Positions 61,548 through 64,000 of a stretch of 64,000 nucleotides of DNA are shown piece by piece (position 1 is the first letter of the stretch; the number at the start of each line of letters is the position of its first letter). The position numbers and the translations under genes were made by a program. The notes under the pieces are model-generated. The model worked only from the letters and a program-made list of their open reading frames with translations, was not told the origin of the DNA and searched no databases. The stretch comes from a bacterium (GTDB lineage: Bacteria > Zhuqueibacterota > QNDG01 > JAGLOF01): positions 1-64,000 of the forward strand of contig JAFGRY010000048.1 in NCBI GenBank assembly GCA_016934955.1, read 5' to 3'.

Positions 61548-64000
61548 GGTCAAATCATTGAGACAGGTCTTTTCCAGGTACGGATCCAGCGGCAGGGTCA
61601 GAAGTACTGTTGTGCCCCGGTTCTGCTCGCTGGTAATATCGATGGAACCCGAGTGGGCGGTGATGATTTTATGAGCGACTGTCAGGCCGAGTCCGGTGCC
61701 GCTGGGTTTGCTGGTAAAAAACGGTTCGAAAAGATGTTCGATATCTTCGGTCTGAATACCGATGCCGGAATCGATAATGGTGATGGAAACCCGCTTTCGG
61801 ACCGGATCCTCGCCGGTCTTGATCGTGATCTGACCACCTGACGGCATTGCCTGCAGGGAGTTGATAATGAGATTAGTCATTACCTGGGATATGCGGTCGA
61901 TATCCATTTTCACCGCCGGCAGCTTTTTCCCTTTGGCAAAGGTTACGGTGACATGTCCGGCTGCGAGCTCGTTTTCCAGTATTCTCAGCACATGGGTGAT
62001 CACGTCCTCAACCTGCTGGGGAGCGAATCGCAGAATCAGGGGCTTCGTAAAATCGAGCATGTCGCGGAGCATGCGTTCCAGCCGGATCACCTCGGTGATG
62101 GCAACCTCCAGGCACTGCTGGTCCCTTGCGTCGAGCTGCAGTCTGCGGGTGAGGGCGGTGAGGGACATTTTTATGGAAGTGAGCGGGTTGCGTATTTCGT
62201 GCACGATCGTCGACGTCGCCTTGCCGAATGCGGCCAGTTTTTCCATGCGGAATTTTTTCTGCTGCAGCTGAATGACTTCCGCTGTTTTTTCCTTCACGGT
62301 TTTTTCAAGACTCTCGGTATATGTCTGCAGGCGGTCTTCGACATGCGACCGCCGTTCCAGCTCACCCGTGAGCTGTTCATTGAGGAGGGTGAGCTGTTTT
62401 GTCCGCTTTTCGATCAGTGTCTGCAGATTCCGGTTACGCCTTTTCAGGCGGGACGAATGGATGCGGATGAATCCGGCGAGAAACAGGAGTCCCCCGATTC
62501 CCGCACAAATCCGGAAGAATCCCGTCTGCCAAAACCGGGGCCTGATCACCAGCCGCACCAGCTGTTGCGGCCTGCTCCAGGTGCGCCGGTTCAGGGATGA
62601 TTTTACCTGGAATGTGTAGCGTCCAGGCGGGAGATGTGAAAAAGTCATTGAATTGAGATTGCCCAGCATGTGCCAATTGTCGTCGAGATGTTCCATGCGG
62701 TACTCATAGTGCACATTGCGGGGATTATCAAAATGGAGCGCCGAGAACTCGATGGTGAACACACGGGCGTCATGACCAGGGCGGATGATCGGCACAGTGT
62801 CGAATCCCTCCTCTTTCGCGGCGTAGACGCCGTGGTAGTGCCGGGTGTTTTGGCGGGCGTCCAGAATTTTCATGTTCGTTATCCGCACCGGAGGCAGTGT
62901 ATCGGCGTACCCGATCGTTTCCGGATCAAAGATGGTGAGACCGTCGATGCCGCCGAAAAGCAGGCCGCCGCCGCTGGAACGGCAGGAGGCGCCGACCATG
63001 AACTCATTTCCCTGCAGTCCGTCCCTGCGATAGTAATTATGCGAGATGCCGCTCGCGGGATCATACCGGGTGAGACCGTTGTTGGTGCCGATCCAGAGAA
63101 TGCCGGATGCGTCGGATTCGATGCTCGCGATCCAGTTGTCCGCCAGTCCCTGGACCTGTCTCAGGGATGAGAATGTTCCGGTGACCGGATCGAACCGGTT
63201 GACGCCGCCGCCTCTGGTCCCGATCCAGATGATACCGGCGGCATCTCTGTGCAGGACTCTGGCGACATTGTTTGTCAGTGAATTGGGATTGCCGGGTTCA
63301 TGCAAGTATCTGGTGATGGCGCCTGTTTCCGGGTCGAGTCGGTTGAGCCCGTTCCAGGTGCCGATCCAGAGCCGTCCGAGGCCGTCTTCAACAATCGAGT
63401 ATACGTCCCTGCTGCTCAGCTCGTTCAGGCCGGGACCCTGGGTGATGTGTTTAAAGGCGCGCCTGCGGGGCAGCCAGAGATTCAGCCCTCCCTCGGTGCC
63501 TATCCAGATCCGCTCCCGGGAGTCGGCGAAAATGGTCCTGACGATGCCGGGAGTCAGGGAGGCCGTATCACCGGGCGAGTGGGAAAAATGCGTGTTAGAC
63601 CCGGTATCCGGCCGGATGATGTCGATACCGGTCTCCGTGCCGGCCCAGATCGCACCCCGGTGGTCGGCGAAGAGCGAAAATACGTTCATACTCTGCAGAG
63701 CCCGTCCGTAGCGGGTGTAGCGGCCGGTGGCCCGGTCGAATCTGTTCAGTCCCGCATCGGTGCCGATCCAGATCTGTCCGCGGGCGTCCTCGACTACCGA
63801 ACGCACGACGGCGCCGCTGCCCCGTTCCCCGGGGGGCTGGGCCTTGAGATAGGCGAAGGGTTTGTGCATGAAGTCGGTTTTACTGATGCCGCCCCAGGTA
63901 CCGACCCATACCTCCCCGGTGCGTCCGAAGAGGATGCTGGTCACGACATTATGGGTAAGGCCGCGGTTGTCCAGGGGGTCGGCTTTGATGCGGGTGAGCT
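61536..64000 (-). CDS. Reg_prop/Y_Y_Y sensor histidine kinase (5' part outside window)
   Basis: Incomplete: the reading frame stays open to the window edge, so the N-terminus lies beyond 64000. At least nine Reg_prop propeller repeats of the type RIWIGTEGGLNLW / IWAGTETGID are visible, then a Y_Y_Y domain (HYEYRMEHLDDNWHMLG), a membrane helix (GLLFLAGFIRIH), a coiled coil, HisKA with VHEIRNPLTSI, and HATPase_c (NLIINSLQAM, DSGIGIQ, FEPFFTSKPSGTGLGL). Periplasmic ligand sensing, cytoplasmic phosphorylation. Unlike classic hybrid systems it has no receiver or AraC domain, so a separate response regulator must exist. Confidence 0.92.
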   Translation of the reverse strand, partial: LTRIKADPLDNRGLTHNVVTSILFGRTGEVWVGTWGGISKTDFMHKPFAYLKAQPPGERGSGAVVRSVVEDARGQIWIGTDAGLNRFDRATGRYTRYGRALQSMNVFSLFADHRGAIWAGTETGIDIIRPDTGSNTHFSHSPGDTASLTPGIVRTIFADSRERIWIGTEGGLNLWLPRRRAFKHITQGPGLNELSSRDVYSIVEDGLGRLWIGTWNGLNRLDPETGAITRYLHEPGNPNSLTNNVARVLHRDAAGIIWIGTRGGGVNRFDPVTGTFSSLRQVQGLADNWIASIESDASGILWIGTNNGLTRYDPASGISHNYYRRDGLQGNEFMVGASCRSSGGGLLFGGIDGLTIFDPETIGYADTLPPVRITNMKILDARQNTRHYHGVYAAKEEGFDTVPIIRPGHDARVFTIEFSALHFDNPRNVHYEYRMEHLDDNWHMLGNLNSMTFSHLPPGRYTFQVKSSLNRRTWSRPQQLVRLVIRPRFWQTGFFRICAGIGGLLFLAGFIRIHSSRLKRRNRNLQTLIEKRTKQLTLLNEQLTGELERRSHVEDRLQTYTESLEKTVKEKTAEVIQLQQKKFRMEKLAAFGKATSTIVHEIRNPLTSIKMSLTALTRRLQLDARDQQCLEVAITEVIRLERMLRDMLDFTKPLILRFAPQQVEDVITHVLRILENELAAGHVTVTFAKGKKLPAVKMDIDRISQVMTNLIINSLQAMPSGGQITIKTGEDPVRKRVSITIIDSGIGIQTEDIEHLFEPFFTSKPSGTGLGLTVAHKIITAHSGSIDITSEQNRGTTVLLTLPLDPYLEKTCLNDLTLTL

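Noticed and set aside
1-64000. CRISPR arrays, insertion sequences, prophage or integrative-element ends
   Set aside because: No regularly spaced repeats, transposase, integrase or phage genes were seen, and gene content is uniformly chromosomal.

Overview
The window comes from a strictly anaerobic, hydrogen- and ferredoxin-dependent bacterium. Bacterial markers are a tmRNA gene, a type II fatty acid synthesis operon, ribosomal protein L32, PbpC with a bacterial alpha-2-macroglobulin, and Shine-Dalgarno-led ATG/GTG/TTG starts. No sulfate-reduction genes, rRNA, tRNA, CRISPR array, prophage or insertion sequence is visible. The mixture (Mvh/Hdr and Kor modules, alpha-2-macroglobulin/PbpC, DPP-IV-type S9 peptidase, Reg_prop sensor kinase, Na+-driven amino acid carriers) suggests a Gram-negative-type, peptide- or sugar-fermenting or syntrophic lineage, possibly an uncultured phylum. 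The sequence alone does not fix the phylum.

Region 1 (about 1-18.4 kb). A divergent LysR regulator faces a very long, tightly spaced + strand gene train. In order it holds: F420-non-reducing-type [NiFe] hydrogenase small and large subunits; HdrC, HdrB, HdrA; MvhD; a soluble fumarate-reductase-type iron-sulfur subunit and flavoprotein; the four subunits of 2-oxoglutarate:ferredoxin oxidoreductase (D-A-B-C); succinyl-CoA synthetase (sucC, sucD); a hotdog thioesterase; an ElbB-like protein; two-subunit class I fumarase; and a hydrogenase maturation protease. Together these cover malate-fumarate-succinate-succinyl-CoA-2-oxoglutarate next to a hydrogenase/heterodisulfide-reductase-type electron-bifurcating unit. 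I infer an H2-coupled (reversible) reductive TCA branch, and this is the most interesting part of the window.

Region 2 (18.4-26.5 kb). The train continues with a redox-regulatory set: a DRTGG protein, an RsbW-like ATPase, an [FeFe]-hydrogenase-like protein that keeps the four H-cluster cysteines but lacks the proton-relay cysteine, a second DRTGG protein, a PHP protein and an orphan GHKL ATPase. Then come NuoE-like and NuoF-like subunits and a NuoG-N-terminus/GltD fusion flavoprotein. No catalytic [FeFe] hydrogenase is present.

Region 3 (26.5-35.7 kb). A promoter precedes yceD(DUF177)-rpmF-plsX-fabH-fabD-fabG-acpP, an internal terminator, then fabF-rnc-acyl-CoA dehydrogenase and a strong terminator. 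Class II fructose-bisphosphate aldolase follows.

Region 4 (35.7-47.5 kb). A GIY-YIG protein, a giant membrane-anchored alpha-2-macroglobulin, PbpC, a DUF3108 secreted protein and a DPP-IV-like S9 peptidase.

Region 5 (47.5-58.1 kb). A nucleoside kinase on the - strand; DUF2520 and PHP phosphatase genes from a clear promoter; a lone pseudopilin-like exported protein; a sugar MFS carrier with a ROK kinase; tmRNA; two Na+-coupled amino acid carriers (one with a large inserted domain); and an alkyltransferase-like protein.

Region 6 (58.1-64 kb, - strand). A Reg_prop/Y_Y_Y sensor histidine kinase cut by the window edge, a divergent penicillin-acylase-family protein and a YhaM-type exonuclease.
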